A stretch of 64,000 nt of DNA from Kibdelosporangium banguiense (GCF_017876405.1 NZ_JAGINW010000001.1:372001-436000); one strand, 5' to 3'; positions 1-9,243 are shown, counted from the first letter of the stretch. Notes: generated from the letters alone by a model not told the origin. Program-made: numbers and translations.

Positions 1-577
1 TGATCACTCCACTGGAGACCAGGGCGGTGCCCAGCCGGCCACGCGGACCGGACAGCACCCGGCCGACGAGACTGCCGCCACCGGCGAGCAGCAATTGCCA
101 GCTTGCTGACGCCAGCCAAGCGCCCAGCACGAACACTATGCCGGACAACAGGTCTGGCGTCGTGTCCGCCTGCATCCCGACAACCAGCGCTCCGAAGTAG
201 ACAATGGTTGCCGGGTTGAGGACAGTCAGGCCGAGCAGTCCGAAGTAGGCGCCGCGGACCGTGGTCGGCTTCTCCTGCCTGGCCTTGCTCTCCCGGAACG
301 CCGCGACCGCCGTCCTGATGGCCAGTACAACAAGCACAATCGCCGCGGCCCAACGCATCTGGGTCGCGACCGGCTCGATCAGCCTTGCCAGCGCCGCGCC
401 GCTGAGGACAGCGACCAATGCGTAGAGGCCGTCGGCGGTCGCGACGCCGAGCGCCGCGGCAGCACCGATCTTGAGGGAAGTCCGCGCGGTCAGGCTGATG
501 ATCAACGCACCGATCGCCCCCACGGGGATCGCAACGCCGTAACCAGCCACAACCCCCGCGAAGAACGCGCCGCTCAT
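1..577 (-). CDS. LysE/RhtB-family amino-acid exporter (partial, runs off the left edge)
   Basis: The gene starts at ATG 577 and stays open to the edge of the window, so its C-terminus is missing. About 192 residues are visible. The N-terminus is a hydrophobic helix that continues into a Gly/Ala-rich region with the residues PVGAIGALII, the conserved first helix of LysE/RhtB permeases. Further hydrophobic segments and the stretch LLGLTVLNPATIVYF match the conserved LNPk...F region of the family. Known members export amino acids or derivatives through the inner membrane. The substrate cannot be told. The gene is divergent from the chitosanase gene, with about 260 bp between them. Confidence 0.85.
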   Translation of the reverse strand, partial: MSGAFFAGVVAGYGVAIPVGAIGALIISLTARTSLKIGAAAALGVATADGLYALVAVLSGAALARLIEPVATQMRWAAAIVLVVLAIRTAVAAFRESKARQEKPTTVRGAYFGLLGLTVLNPATIVYFGALVVGMQADTTPDLLSGIVFVLGAWLASASWQLLLAGGGSLVGRVLSGPRGRLGTALVSSGVI

Positions 578-759
578 GACGGCGTGAGGTCGGACCTCCC
601 CGGCCGCACGCCCTGCTGTCGACGCGCCCCAGTCGCCGTCGCGACAGGACACTTTCGAAGCGGGCTCGTAGTCATACCCAAGATGCTGCCACGGGCCTGC
701 AACCGATTTTCACCCTCACACCCGGTAACCGGACAATTACGGAAGTTTCGGGCGAGCCC

Positions 760-788
760 TTGAGTTGTCCCCCGGTGCGAGACATAGT
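760..788 (+). promoter_or_regulatory. Candidate sigma-70-type promoter for the chitosanase gene
   Basis: TTGAGT at 760-765 and CATAGT at 783-788 are 17 bp apart, close to the TTGACa/TAgaaT pattern of the main actinobacterial sigma factor. They lie about 50 bp upstream of ATG 839. This was found by eye; no transcription data support it. Confidence 0.35.
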
Positions 789-838
789 GGGACCTGCCGC
801 CAAATATGTATGGAAAGTTTCCTAATAAAGGAGACCCG

Positions 839-1507
839 ATGCGGAAGCTTCTGCTCCTCGCGGCAACCCTGCTGGCGGCCGGAACCCTGGTCCCGACCGC
901 GGCCGCGAGCCCCGCTCCACTCGCCGGGCCCACAGCCGCCCAGCTCCTGGCGAAAACCCAGTCCTGCAAGCAGATCTCCAGCGGCAAATACAAGACCGAC
1001 AGCGAACTCGGCCGCACAATCCCGGTCTGCGACGCCAACGGCGCAGTCTGGTGGCGCGCCGACATGGACATCGACTGCGACGGGCAACGCACCGCCCGCT
1101 GCAACGAGGACACAGACCCCTGGTTCCAGCCCGACACAGCCTTCCACCGCTCCGACGGCAAACCCCTGATCTCAGACGTGACGCATTACGTGGTGGTTCC
1201 CAGCCCCAGCAACACCTGGCGCTACTCATCCTCAGGCCTCGCCGGCGCAGGCTCCTGCGCCGTGATCTACAACAACAAGGTCCTCTACGCATCCATAGGA
1301 GACACAGGCCCCACCGACATAATCGGCGAGGCCTCCTACTCGACCGCCCGCGACCTAGGCATCAACCCAGACCCAGAAAACGGCGGTACAGACGGGCCCG
1401 TGACCTACATCTGCTTCAAGAACTCCAAGGTCTCCCCCATCGAATCCAACTCCGCCGCCACCACGGTAGGCGAAGGCCGCGCCAATACCTTCGTAACCAA
1501 CAACTGA
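839..1507 (+). CDS. Secreted chitosanase, glycoside hydrolase family 75
   Basis: A 222-residue secreted protein. ATG 839 is chosen because AAAGGAG (827-833) sits 5 bp upstream and a typical signal peptide follows (basic MRK, Leu/Ala core, AAASPAP cleavage region near residue 24). An in-frame ATG at 806 would add an unlikely leader. The mature part has the GH75 pattern: Cys pairs, ADMDIDCDG near 74-82, and IGDTGPTDIIGEAS near 153-166. Asp155 and Glu164 in that last stretch are the likely catalytic acids. GH75 enzymes cleave beta-1,4 links in chitosan. The family was first described in fungi and also occurs in actinomycetes. A strong terminator follows, so the gene looks monocistronic. Confidence 0.85.
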   Translation: MRKLLLLAATLLAAGTLVPTAAASPAPLAGPTAAQLLAKTQSCKQISSGKYKTDSELGRTIPVCDANGAVWWRADMDIDCDGQRTARCNEDTDPWFQPDTAFHRSDGKPLISDVTHYVVVPSPSNTWRYSSSGLAGAGSCAVIYNNKVLYASIGDTGPTDIIGEASYSTARDLGINPDPENGGTDGPVTYICFKNSKVSPIESNSAATTVGEGRANTFVTNN

Positions 1508-1518
1508 CTCAAGGCTTG

Positions 1519-1550
1519 CCGCCCGTGCGAACTCTTCTTCGCACGGGCGG
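1519..1550 (+). terminator. Intrinsic terminator hairpin after the chitosanase gene
   Basis: Perfect 13-bp inverted repeat: arms 1519-1531 and 1538-1550, loop CTCTTC, starting 12 bp after the stop codon. There is no clear T-tract, as is common for actinobacterial terminators. The rest of the gap to 1767 holds nothing recognisable. Confidence 0.75.
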
Positions 1551-1767
1551 TGGCTCCACCCAAACCAATGATCACCTTCGACAGAAACCCTGCCGCCCAT
1601 ACCCACATAGACAGTCCCCCGCCCAACCCGGGGGGCGTCCCTGGTCCAGTCTACCGGGGGAGCATGATCATCGGGGGGTTTCAAGAGGCGAGTCGGCGCG
1701 AATGGGCCGTTCGCTCGGGATTCACTCCGGTGGCCCAGCGGCAGGTCAAGCACCGCACGGCCGGACG

Positions 1768-3957
1768 TCAAAGTCCTCTGTGGACTGAGGCTGGGCGCCA
1801 CATGGGGTATAGTCTGGGGCCGTCGTCCGGCAAGGTTATCGGGTTGCCGGTGGGCTGGAAGCCGAGGTGGACGTACAGCGCCAGGTTGCGGCGGTTCGTG
1901 GCCTCCAGGTAGGTGGGCGTTCCGGTTTCGTCCAGTTCGCGCAAACGGTGCTGTATCAGGGTTGTGCCGATGCCCATTCCCTGCTGTTCTGGCCGGACTC
2001 CGACAAAAGCCAGGTAGTGATGCGGCATGACCGGGTGGGCTTCGCTCATCACCTGGCGCAAAGCGAGGAACCGCGAAGCGTAAGGCCCGCAGATTGCCCG
2101 CAGCCGGCGCTCCACGTCACTGGGTTCCGCGTGCGGTGGGCCGAAAACCGCCGGATACCAGACAGACACCCCCGAAAGTTCCCCACCGGCGAAGACGTCG
2201 CCTGCCCCCAAAGCGTGCTCCACAGCCATGGCCCAATATTGCGGGTAGATCCGCCGGCGTTCCGCCAGGTCCGGGACGAGCCATTCCGCGATCTCCCCGA
2301 TCAGGAACGCGTCGCTGAGCACTTTGCTCACGGGGGCAACAGGATGATCTCCGCCCACGCGGAAAACGTCGTAACGGTCCCGGTCGGCGACATTCTCATC
2401 CGAGGACTCCGGCACGAGCCCGGCGATCGAGCCGGAACTGACTTCCGGCAGATCCCGGGACGCACGGCCGATGACGCTGTTGGCGCCCAAGCCGATCGCG
2501 GCGTAGACGTCCGGGCGTTGCGACTTCAGGTGAACGCCCCAGCAGATTCCGGCGAGACCGGCCACCGCGAACACCGAAGGCAGGATCCACACAGCCGGAT
2601 GGCTGGACGGCAGTCCCAGCAAAGCCGAGTACTGATTCAGCGTCAGCCCCAGCACAACAAGCAACAACACGGCAGCGATGGCGGGCGAAACCAAGCGCCG
2701 CCAAAGGTTCTCCTCCGCGACCTTGCGGCGCGCGAAGTAGCCGATCACCGAGATGGATGTGATCGCCATCAGGATCACCACGCCGAGTCCGCCGAACGTG
2801 GTTCCGATGTACATGAGGTCGATCAACGGGTCCAACCCGAACAGCACGAACAACACGATCACGACGAGTGCCAGCCCGGTCTGGACCAGTGAGCCGACGT
2901 AAGGCGATCCGGTCTTCCGGTGCGTCGCACCGAGCCTGCCGGGCAGAACCTGCTCACGCCCCAGAGCGAAAAGATACCGCGCCACCGTGTTGTGGAAACT
3001 CACCAAGGCCGCGAAGAGGCTCGTCACGATCAGAATCCGTCCGATGTCGACGATCCAGGCGCCCAGGAAGTTCGCGTTGATGTTGAAGATCAGATCCGCC
3101 TGCTGCTCGGTCGCTACCGCGACGATCTTGTCGGGACCGGTGTAGACCGTCAGAGCCCAGGACGAGACCGCGTACAGCACACCGACAAAGGCGACAGCAA
3201 TGTAAGTGGCCTGCGCGACTGTCCGTTTAGGATCGCGGGTCTCCTCGGCGTAGACCGCGCCTCCTTCGAACCCGACGAAACCGGTCACCGCTGTGACGAG
3301 CAAAGCACCGACGCCCGCTGCGACCAGGTTGGACGGAGACAGGGCGGCGAAGCCGATCTCACCACCAGCCGGATGCGTCAGCTCCACCGCGTTGAACACC
3401 AGCATGATCAGGCACTCGGCCGTCAGCAGGACAGCGAGCACCTTGCTGTTGAAGTCGATCCGCAACACGCCCAGAACCGCGATCACGACCCAGGCCAGCA
3501 GCGCGAGCACCCACCACTGCACGTTCCACCCGAACCATGTCTTCAGATGCGTCGCCAGGATCGCGCCGAACCCGCCGTACAGCCCGATCTGCATCGCGTT
3601 GTACGCCACAACAGCAACAAAGGATGCACCGACACCAGGCACACGCCCAAGCCCTTGCGCCACATAGGTATAAAAAGCACCCGCATTGGTGATGTGTCGT
3701 GACATCGCGACATATCCGACTGCGAACAGGCCCAGCACGATGGCGATCGCCGCGTACGCCACCGGGATTCCGATGGTCTTGGTGTTGGCGAACGTGAGCA
3801 CGGCGCCGCTGCCGATGACGGTCAGGGGTGCTGCCGCCGAGACTATGAAGAACACGACCGATGAGACGCCGAGCCTGTTGCGGGCCAGGGCCCGGGAGAC
3901 CCGGCTCGGTCCAGTGGGTACGAGCGCCGTGCCTGGTGCACCTAACCTGTTGTCCAC
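1768..3957 (-). CDS. APC-family amino-acid permease fused to a C-terminal GNAT acetyltransferase domain
   Basis: A 729-residue fusion. Residues 1-500 roughly are an APC-superfamily permease: many hydrophobic helices, the N-terminal VFFIVSAAAPLTVIGSG, and GFVGFEGGAVYAEE, the conserved region around helix 6 and its loop. Residues about 525-729 form a soluble GNAT domain with the acetyl-CoA-binding motif QQGMGIG near 658-664 and a typical C-terminal NLALYVHLGF. GTG 3957 (or TTG 3960) is chosen because AAGGAG lies 6-9 bp upstream; the much longer open frame to 4335 runs through the upstream gene. It is 47 bp downstream of the GPP34 gene and probably shares its transcript. Transport linked to acetylation of the imported amine is an inference. 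Confidence 0.85.
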   Translation of the reverse strand: MDNRLGAPGTALVPTGPSRVSRALARNRLGVSSVVFFIVSAAAPLTVIGSGAVLTFANTKTIGIPVAYAAIAIVLGLFAVGYVAMSRHITNAGAFYTYVAQGLGRVPGVGASFVAVVAYNAMQIGLYGGFGAILATHLKTWFGWNVQWWVLALLAWVVIAVLGVLRIDFNSKVLAVLLTAECLIMLVFNAVELTHPAGGEIGFAALSPSNLVAAGVGALLVTAVTGFVGFEGGAVYAEETRDPKRTVAQATYIAVAFVGVLYAVSSWALTVYTGPDKIVAVATEQQADLIFNINANFLGAWIVDIGRILIVTSLFAALVSFHNTVARYLFALGREQVLPGRLGATHRKTGSPYVGSLVQTGLALVVIVLFVLFGLDPLIDLMYIGTTFGGLGVVILMAITSISVIGYFARRKVAEENLWRRLVSPAIAAVLLLVVLGLTLNQYSALLGLPSSHPAVWILPSVFAVAGLAGICWGVHLKSQRPDVYAAIGLGANSVIGRASRDLPEVSSGSIAGLVPESSDENVADRDRYDVFRVGGDHPVAPVSKVLSDAFLIGEIAEWLVPDLAERRRIYPQYWAMAVEHALGAGDVFAGGELSGVSVWYPAVFGPPHAEPSDVERRLRAICGPYASRFLALRQVMSEAHPVMPHHYLAFVGVRPEQQGMGIGTTLIQHRLRELDETGTPTYLEATNRRNLALYVHLGFQPTGNPITLPDDGPRLYPMWRPASVHRGL

Positions 3958-4004
3958 CAACGCATGCTCCTTCGTTGACACCTTGTGGGCGCTTGCAACG
4001 ACAG

Positions 4005-4706
4005 CTATCTGCGGCGGCCGAGGACTGCGTCGCCTACTGCGGCCTCGGTCTGCTTGGCCAGTTCGAGCAGTGGAGCGGGCAACGCACGACGCAGCTCGTC
4101 CAGTTGCGATCTTGCGCGGTGCGGGCCGTGGAACCAGAGCAGGGCGCTGAGCAGACCGGTCGAGTGCGCGAGCGCGGCCAAGGTGGCGTCCTGCATCAGT
4201 TTGTGGTCTTGACTTATCCGGGTACGGCCGAGTCCGGGGTGCGGACGGGCCAGCAGGTCGTGCAGCCGGACCTCGGGGATCAGCGCACGTTCGGCGCTGA
4301 CCGCGCGATACTGCACAGTTGGCCCGCCCCACCATTTTCGCAGCCGCACCTGGGCGAGGTGGCCGGCGATGTGCAGCCTGCTGCCGACTTTGTCGCGCGC
4401 GTCCTGGCTCAGGTATTCCAGCCAGATCCGGATGCTGTGCGGAGGCTCGCTCACGATCTCCCGCAACAGGCTCGCGGCCAGGGAGTCGTTCGGCGGAGTC
4501 GGGTCGAAGACGATCACCCGGCCGTCGGCGATCTCCAGCCTTCGTTCAAGCACGAGTTCGGCCAGCAGCGCTCCGGCCAGACCGAGGTCCATCCCGGTGT
4601 CGTGCAGCCGCGGCACAATTGTGTCCGCGTCATGGTTGTGCGCGACCAGGAAGAACTCGTCGGCTAACCGGAGATGCGTGGGTTGGCTCGGTGCCCTGCC
4701 GGTCAC
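4005..4706 (-). CDS. GPP34 (GOLPH3/Vps74-like) domain protein
   Basis: A 233-residue soluble protein that starts at GTG 4706. The N-terminal LRLADEFFLVAHN and the following GLAGALLAELVLERRLEI are typical of the GPP34 family, the bacterial relatives of the eukaryotic phosphoinositide-binding Golgi protein GOLPH3. These proteins are very common in actinomycetes, often in several copies, and their bacterial role is not established. There is no signal peptide or transmembrane segment. The fused permease-acetyltransferase gene follows on the same strand. Confidence 0.85.
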   Translation of the reverse strand: MTGRAPSQPTHLRLADEFFLVAHNHDADTIVPRLHDTGMDLGLAGALLAELVLERRLEIADGRVIVFDPTPPNDSLAASLLREIVSEPPHSIRIWLEYLSQDARDKVGSRLHIAGHLAQVRLRKWWGGPTVQYRAVSAERALIPEVRLHDLLARPHPGLGRTRISQDHKLMQDATLAALAHSTGLLSALLWFHGPHRARSQLDELRRALPAPLLELAKQTEAAVGDAVLGRRR

Positions 4707-5076
4707 CGCTTCGCTTCCGGCGGTCTCACCCGGCGCGACGAATATGCGATGGTTGCACCGTCAATTGGTGAGCCCTGTAAGTCGGGAGGGTGAAACACCG
4801 GAACAGGATGCCACTGACGATCACTACATAACACGATCGATCGTAGTGCGTCACCCGATTGGTCGAGTCCGCAATGATGGATATACCAAACTGTTCCCCT
4901 CATCGGACGTCTCACTTGCCTGCTCGTCAGCTCAAGATCGACAACTACTGGACGAAACGAGCTCGGTAGGCCAAAGTGCGAAATCCCTTCGTAGACGCGT
5001 CATAGCGTCGGGCGAAAACCGTCTCCGTGACGGTTAGGGAAGGCGTTGGCAAGACGACCGGGGAGGCCAGACAGAG
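4707..5076. other. 370-bp gap between divergent genes, with a 12-bp palindrome
   Basis: No gene is seen here. The stretch must hold the promoter of the GPP34/permease unit (minus strand) and that of the small gene at 5077 (plus strand). At 4833-4844 there is a perfect palindrome, ACGATCGATCGT, flanked by the inverted hexamers CACTAC (4822-4827) and GTAGTG (4843-4848). This could be a repressor site. No regulator gene is adjacent. Confidence 0.35.
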
Positions 5077-5280
5077 GTGAACACCCGCAAGGAATGGTCA
5101 GTGACGTGCCGGGACATCGCGGGACGGCGGCGTGACCTGACGGTGTTCGTCAGCGGTGGACGGATAGTGCTCGTCTCACCACCAGGGGAGACCGCCGTGC
5201 TGACTCCACTCGACGTGGGCAGGTTGCGCGCGGCGCTCCGGGACGCCGTGGTGGACGCGTCGGTGATCCCAGAGACATGA
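5077..5280 (+). CDS. Small hypothetical protein (67 aa)
   Basis: A 67-residue protein from GTG 5077, just after a purine-rich ACAGAGGTGA. It reads like a compact beta-rich protein (CRDIAGRRRDLTVFVSGGRIVLVSPPGE) followed by a helix (DVGRLRAALRDAVVDAS). There is no signal peptide or membrane segment. Codon use is normal for the window. Small proteins of this build are frequent in Pseudonocardiales, but I do not recognise a named family. It precedes the acyl-CoA reductase gene by about 56 bp and could be co-transcribed with it. Confidence 0.6.
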   Translation: MNTRKEWSVTCRDIAGRRRDLTVFVSGGRIVLVSPPGETAVLTPLDVGRLRAALRDAVVDASVIPET

Positions 5281-5293
5281 GCTTTCATTCCTA

Positions 5294-5304
5294 CTACTGA
5301 GTAG
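5294..5304. promoter_or_regulatory. Palindromic operator-like site upstream of the acyl-CoA reductase gene
   Basis: CTACTGAGTAG is a perfect odd palindrome (5+1+5) 33 bp upstream of the chosen start at 5337. Short AT-richer palindromes in this position often bind TetR-type regulators of lipid genes. No regulator gene is adjacent. Confidence 0.3.
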
Positions 5305-5336
5305 GTATGGTCCCGTTCCGTACCGAGGAGGTGCGG

Positions 5337-7313
5337 ATGAGCAGGTATTTCCTGACGGGCGGGACCGGATTCCTCGGGCGCGCGCTGATTTCCCGGCTGG
5401 TGGCACAGCCCGATTGCCAAGCGGTGTACGTGCTTGTCCGGGCGGGTTCGCTGGCGAGGTTCGACGCGCTCGCCCGGCAGTGGGACACCAACCGGGCCAT
5501 CCCGGTGATCGGTGATCTCACCGAGCCAGGACTCGGTGTTTCGAGCATTCCCGGGGACATCGATCATGTCGTGCACCTCGGTGCGATTTACGATTTCACC
5601 GCATCGGAGCAGAGCAATCGCGAAGTCAATGTGACCGGTACCCGGAACGTGATCGACTTTGCCGGCCAGGTGCACGCGGATTGGTTGCATCACGTCTCCT
5701 CGGTGGCCGTGGCCGGTGACCATCACGGCCGGTTCACCGAACGCGATTTCGATCTTGGCCAGCAGTTGCCGTCGCCCTATCACGCGACAAAGTTCGCTGC
5801 CGAGAAACTCATCCGGGAACAGCGAACCGTGCCCTGGCGCGTCTACCGGCCCGCCGCCGTGGTCGGCGATTCCCGGACCGGGCAGATGGACAAGATCGAC
5901 GGCCCGTACTACTTCCTGCCCGCGATAACCCGATTGTCCCGGCTGCCCGCGCGCCTTCCTCTCATCGTGCCCCAGCTCGGCTCCACCAACATCGTCCCGG
6001 TCGACTACGTCGTGGACGCGATGGCGCACCTGATCCACGCGCCGGCCGAATCCGGCGCGACCTACCACCTCGGCGCGCCCCGCAACCAGACATTGACCGA
6101 CGTCTACAACGCCTTCGCCGGTCCAGCGGGCGCACCCAAGATCGTTGCCAGCCCGCGGCTTGCGGGCGTGGTCCGCGGTGGCCGTATGGCCGGCCACCTG
6201 GCGAGCCAGGCGATCGACCGGCTTCCTGGTGGCCGGGAAGCACGCGATGCCGTGCTCACCGAACTCGGAATCCCGCCACAGGTCCTGCCGCATCTGGCGA
6301 TGGAGCCCAAGTTCGACACCACCGCGACCCAGGAGGCGTTGGCAGCAAACGGGATCGAGGCGCCGGATCTGGCGGCGTACGCGCCGCGCCTGCTCAGGTA
6401 CTGGTCGGAGCATCTGGACCCGTATCGCGTCCGTCGTCGTATCGACCGCGCGGACCCGTTGGCAGGGCGACGAATCCTGATCACTGGCGCGTCCTCGGGA
6501 ATCGGCCGGGCAACGGCACTCGCGGTGGCCACGCGTGGTGCTCAAGTCCTGCTTGTGGCGCGGCGTGAGGACGAGCTCAACGACGTCCGCCGCGAGATCA
6601 TGGCCGCCGGCGGCTCGGCCTCGGTGTATCCGTGCGATCTGACCGACAGCGCCTCGGTGAATGCACTGATCAAACAGGTTCTGGCCGACCACAATGCTGT
6701 CGACATGCTCGTCAACAATGCGGGGCGATCGATCCGGCGCTCGGTGTACCTGTCGGTCGACCGGATGCACGACTTCGAGCGCACGATGGCGCTGAACTAC
6801 TTCGCTCCCTTGCGCCTCACGCTCGGACTGTTGCCACATATGCGAGAACGCCGTTTCGGTCACATCGTCACAGTGACCACGATGGGCCTGCAAAGCGATA
6901 CACCGCGGTTCTCGGCGTACCTGGCGTCCAAGGCCGCCATTGAGGAATTCGGCCGCGTGGCGGGCCGTGAGACGCTGGCCGACGGCATCACGTTCACGTC
7001 CGTCCGGATGCCCTTGGTCCGGACACCCATGATCGAGACGACCAACGCCTATCGTGAAATGCCTGCGATGAGCCCGAAGCGGGCCGCTCAGATGGTGGTC
7101 GACGCGCTGGTCGACCGGCCCGAGGTGGAGAGCCGGCCAGAGGGCGTCGCGATGGAGCTGGCAAGACTGGCCGCGCCGCGAACGTCCCGGCGAGTGGCGA
7201 ACCTGCTCTACCGGATGATGCCCGAGACCGCGCCGGAGGCCCGGACGCGCCGCCAGCCACCGTTGGCCACGGTGGCGGCGACGCTGACACGTCTGGTCTG
7301 GCGCAAACTCTGA
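5337..7313 (+). CDS. Two-domain SDR protein, fatty acyl-CoA reductase (AcrA1-like)
   Basis: A 658-residue fusion of two Rossmann domains. ATG 5337 is chosen because GAGGAGGT (5325-5332) is well spaced; an ATG at 5307 lies upstream of that site. The N-terminal half is an extended SDR (TGGTGFLG at 7-14, SPYHATK active-site region), as in fatty acyl-CoA reductases. The C-terminal half is a classical SDR (ITGASSGIGRA, LVNNAG, YLASKAA). This build and length match mycobacterial AcrA1, which reduces long-chain acyl-CoA to aldehyde or alcohol in wax-ester or lipid metabolism. Its stop codon abuts the stop of the convergent amidase gene with no base between them. Confidence 0.85.
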   Translation: MSRYFLTGGTGFLGRALISRLVAQPDCQAVYVLVRAGSLARFDALARQWDTNRAIPVIGDLTEPGLGVSSIPGDIDHVVHLGAIYDFTASEQSNREVNVTGTRNVIDFAGQVHADWLHHVSSVAVAGDHHGRFTERDFDLGQQLPSPYHATKFAAEKLIREQRTVPWRVYRPAAVVGDSRTGQMDKIDGPYYFLPAITRLSRLPARLPLIVPQLGSTNIVPVDYVVDAMAHLIHAPAESGATYHLGAPRNQTLTDVYNAFAGPAGAPKIVASPRLAGVVRGGRMAGHLASQAIDRLPGGREARDAVLTELGIPPQVLPHLAMEPKFDTTATQEALAANGIEAPDLAAYAPRLLRYWSEHLDPYRVRRRIDRADPLAGRRILITGASSGIGRATALAVATRGAQVLLVARREDELNDVRREIMAAGGSASVYPCDLTDSASVNALIKQVLADHNAVDMLVNNAGRSIRRSVYLSVDRMHDFERTMALNYFAPLRLTLGLLPHMRERRFGHIVTVTTMGLQSDTPRFSAYLASKAAIEEFGRVAGRETLADGITFTSVRMPLVRTPMIETTNAYREMPAMSPKRAAQMVVDALVDRPEVESRPEGVAMELARLAAPRTSRRVANLLYRMMPETAPEARTRRQPPLATVAATLTRLVWRKL

Positions 7314-8795
7314 CTACAGCGAGGGTTCGTCGCCGGCCCAGTTCACCTCGGCCTCGAGCTGGGTGGCCAGCGCGAGCAGCGTCGGCTCACCGCCGAGGCC
7401 GGCGACGAACTGCACACCCAGCGGCAGTTTCTGCGCGGTCCAGTGCAACGGCAGGGAGATCGCCGGGCGGCCGGTGAGGTTGGCGAGCTGGGTGAACGGC
7501 ACCGGCGCCAGGTTCATCAGCACGGTGTCCGTCCACATCTTCGTCTTGGCCAGCCGGCCCGCGAGCCCGAGCTTGAGCACCAGCTCGCCGAACATCAGCA
7601 ACCAGCGCGGCGGATCCAGCTCGCCGATCTTCACCGGCGGTCCGGCCAGTGTCGGTGTCAGCAGCAGGTCGTATTTCTCGTGGAACGCGGCCAAAGCACG
7701 CGTGTGCTCGTTCCACCTGCGGTTGGCCGCGATGTACTCGGGTGCCGGCATGGACCGCGCGGCCGCAGCGAACAGGCGGTTGTCCACTTCGAACTCTTTG
7801 GCGCCGGCTCCGGTGAGGCTCTGGATCTCGGTGATGGTGGCGGAGATCTGCGCGGACCACATCGTCAGGAAGTCCTGCGCCAGCTGCCTGCCGTCGACAC
7901 CAAGCTCGGCCTGTTCCACCTCATGGCCGAGCTTGGCAAGAAGCGTGGCCGTGTTCTCAACCGCAGCAACGGCTTCACGGCTTACGTCAGTCCCGATAGG
8001 AGAGTCGACAATGTACCCGACTCGTAGCTTTCCGGGCTCACGCTTTGCCAGCTCGGCATAGGAGGCATCAGGCCGGACCGACACGTACGGACCACCGAGA
8101 TCTGGTTGCGAGGTCAGCACATCCAGCATCGCGGCGGTGTCCCGGACGGTCCGCGAGATCACGCCGTCGGTCGCCGCGCCCTGCAGATGCTCGCCGTTGC
8201 GTGGCCCGGTCGGCAGCAGTCCGCGGCCCGGCTTGAGCCCGACAAGCCCGCAGCACGCGGCCGGAATCCGGATCGAGCCGCCGCCGTCGCTGGCGCCCGC
8301 CACCGGCACGATCCCGGCGGCCACCGCGGCCGCCGAACCACCCGAGGAACCACCGGGAGTGTGGTCGAGGTCCCACGGATTGCGGGTATGGCCGGTCGCC
8401 AGCGGTTCTGTGACGGCCTTGGTGCCCAGCTCGGGTGTGCTGGTCTTGCCGAAGATCACCAGCCCGGCGTCCAGCCAGCGCTCCACCACCATGCTGTGGC
8501 TGGCGGCAACATGGTTACGCAACGCCCGCGAACCGCCGCCGGTCGACAGTCCTTCGTAGTCCTGCCCAAGATCTTTGATCAGGAACGGCACACCGGCGAA
8601 CGGCCCTTTCAGCTCAGTCGCCGCGCGCTTGCGGGCCAGCTCGTTCATCGGCTGCACGATCGCGTTCAGCCGGCCGTTGACCTGCTCGGCCCGTCCGATC
8701 GCCACGTCCAGCAGCTCCACGGGCGACACCTCGCCCCTCGCCACCAGCTCAGCCAAGCCGAGCGCATCGAACCGCCGGTACTCGCTGTAGTCCAT
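7314..8795 (-). CDS. Amidase (amidase-signature family)
   Basis: A 493-residue enzyme of the amidase-signature family. The Ser-cisSer-Lys triad is visible: Lys in FLIKDLG, and the serines in [14 protein letters not shown] and [14 protein letters not shown]. Such enzymes hydrolyse carboxamides; the substrate is not predictable from sequence. ATG 8795 is chosen because AGGGTG lies 5 bp upstream; GTG 8801 is an alternative. It lacks a signal peptide. It is convergent with the acyl-CoA reductase gene, and no functional link is evident. GatA is unlikely, since gatB and gatC are not nearby. Confidence 0.88.
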   Translation of the reverse strand: MDYSEYRRFDALGLAELVARGEVSPVELLDVAIGRAEQVNGRLNAIVQPMNELARKRAATELKGPFAGVPFLIKDLGQDYEGLSTGGGSRALRNHVAASHSMVVERWLDAGLVIFGKTSTPELGTKAVTEPLATGHTRNPWDLDHTPGGSSGGSAAAVAAGIVPVAGASDGGGSIRIPAACCGLVGLKPGRGLLPTGPRNGEHLQGAATDGVISRTVRDTAAMLDVLTSQPDLGGPYVSVRPDASYAELAKREPGKLRVGYIVDSPIGTDVSREAVAAVENTATLLAKLGHEVEQAELGVDGRQLAQDFLTMWSAQISATITEIQSLTGAGAKEFEVDNRLFAAAARSMPAPEYIAANRRWNEHTRALAAFHEKYDLLLTPTLAGPPVKIGELDPPRWLLMFGELVLKLGLAGRLAKTKMWTDTVLMNLAPVPFTQLANLTGRPAISLPLHWTAQKLPLGVQFVAGLGGEPTLLALATQLEAEVNWAGDEPSL

Positions 8796-8819
8796 TGGCA
8801 CACCCTAAGAACTAAATCG

Positions 8820-9225
8820 CTATTGGACTAGCGGCCAGACCCACAGCGGCACCAGGACCGAAGACCGCGCCGAACGGGACTGGATCACCAAGTGCGCCAG
8901 CGTACTGACGACAACCACCGCAGGAACACCCACGGCGCCGTGGCCCGAATCGGTGCGAACGCTGTTATGGCCAACCAGTTGGCGGCTCCGGTCGTGACCA
9001 ACGCGGTCGCCATCGCCGTTGTCGCGGCCATGAACAGCAGGAGATTCCACGGCACGGACTGCACTGCGTCGCCCAGATCCTTCGGCGGCGTGACGGCGAG
9101 CCACATATGTGTCCTCGATCACGCGCGACAGCCACAGGATGATCGCAACCGCGAAAACGATGATGGTGAATGCCGCCACCCCGACCGCTCTCGGCAGCGG
9201 GGCCGAGGGCCGGGTGAGACCCCGA
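8820..9225 (-). pseudogene. Remnant of an SLC13/DASS-type anion permease
   Basis: Three minus-strand frames together carry pieces of one membrane protein. The first is VAAFTIIVFAVAIILWLSR in one frame. The second is DAVQSVPWNLLLFMAATTAM and following residues in a second frame. The third is a short hydrophobic piece, STLAHLVIQSRSARSSVL, in a third. The order fits the middle to C-terminal part of SLC13/ArsB-like anion transporters. There is no start codon with a ribosome site, no full-length frame, and at least two frameshifts. It is a decayed gene between the amidase and transpeptidase genes. Confidence 0.6.
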
Positions 9226-9243
9226 TGAGAAGATCTTCATATA

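Noticed and set aside
4319..4771. Plus-strand frames opposite the GPP34 gene
   Set aside because: They are Arg/Ala/Pro-rich in the way typical of frames opposite high-GC genes; the GPP34 motifs on the minus strand are clear.
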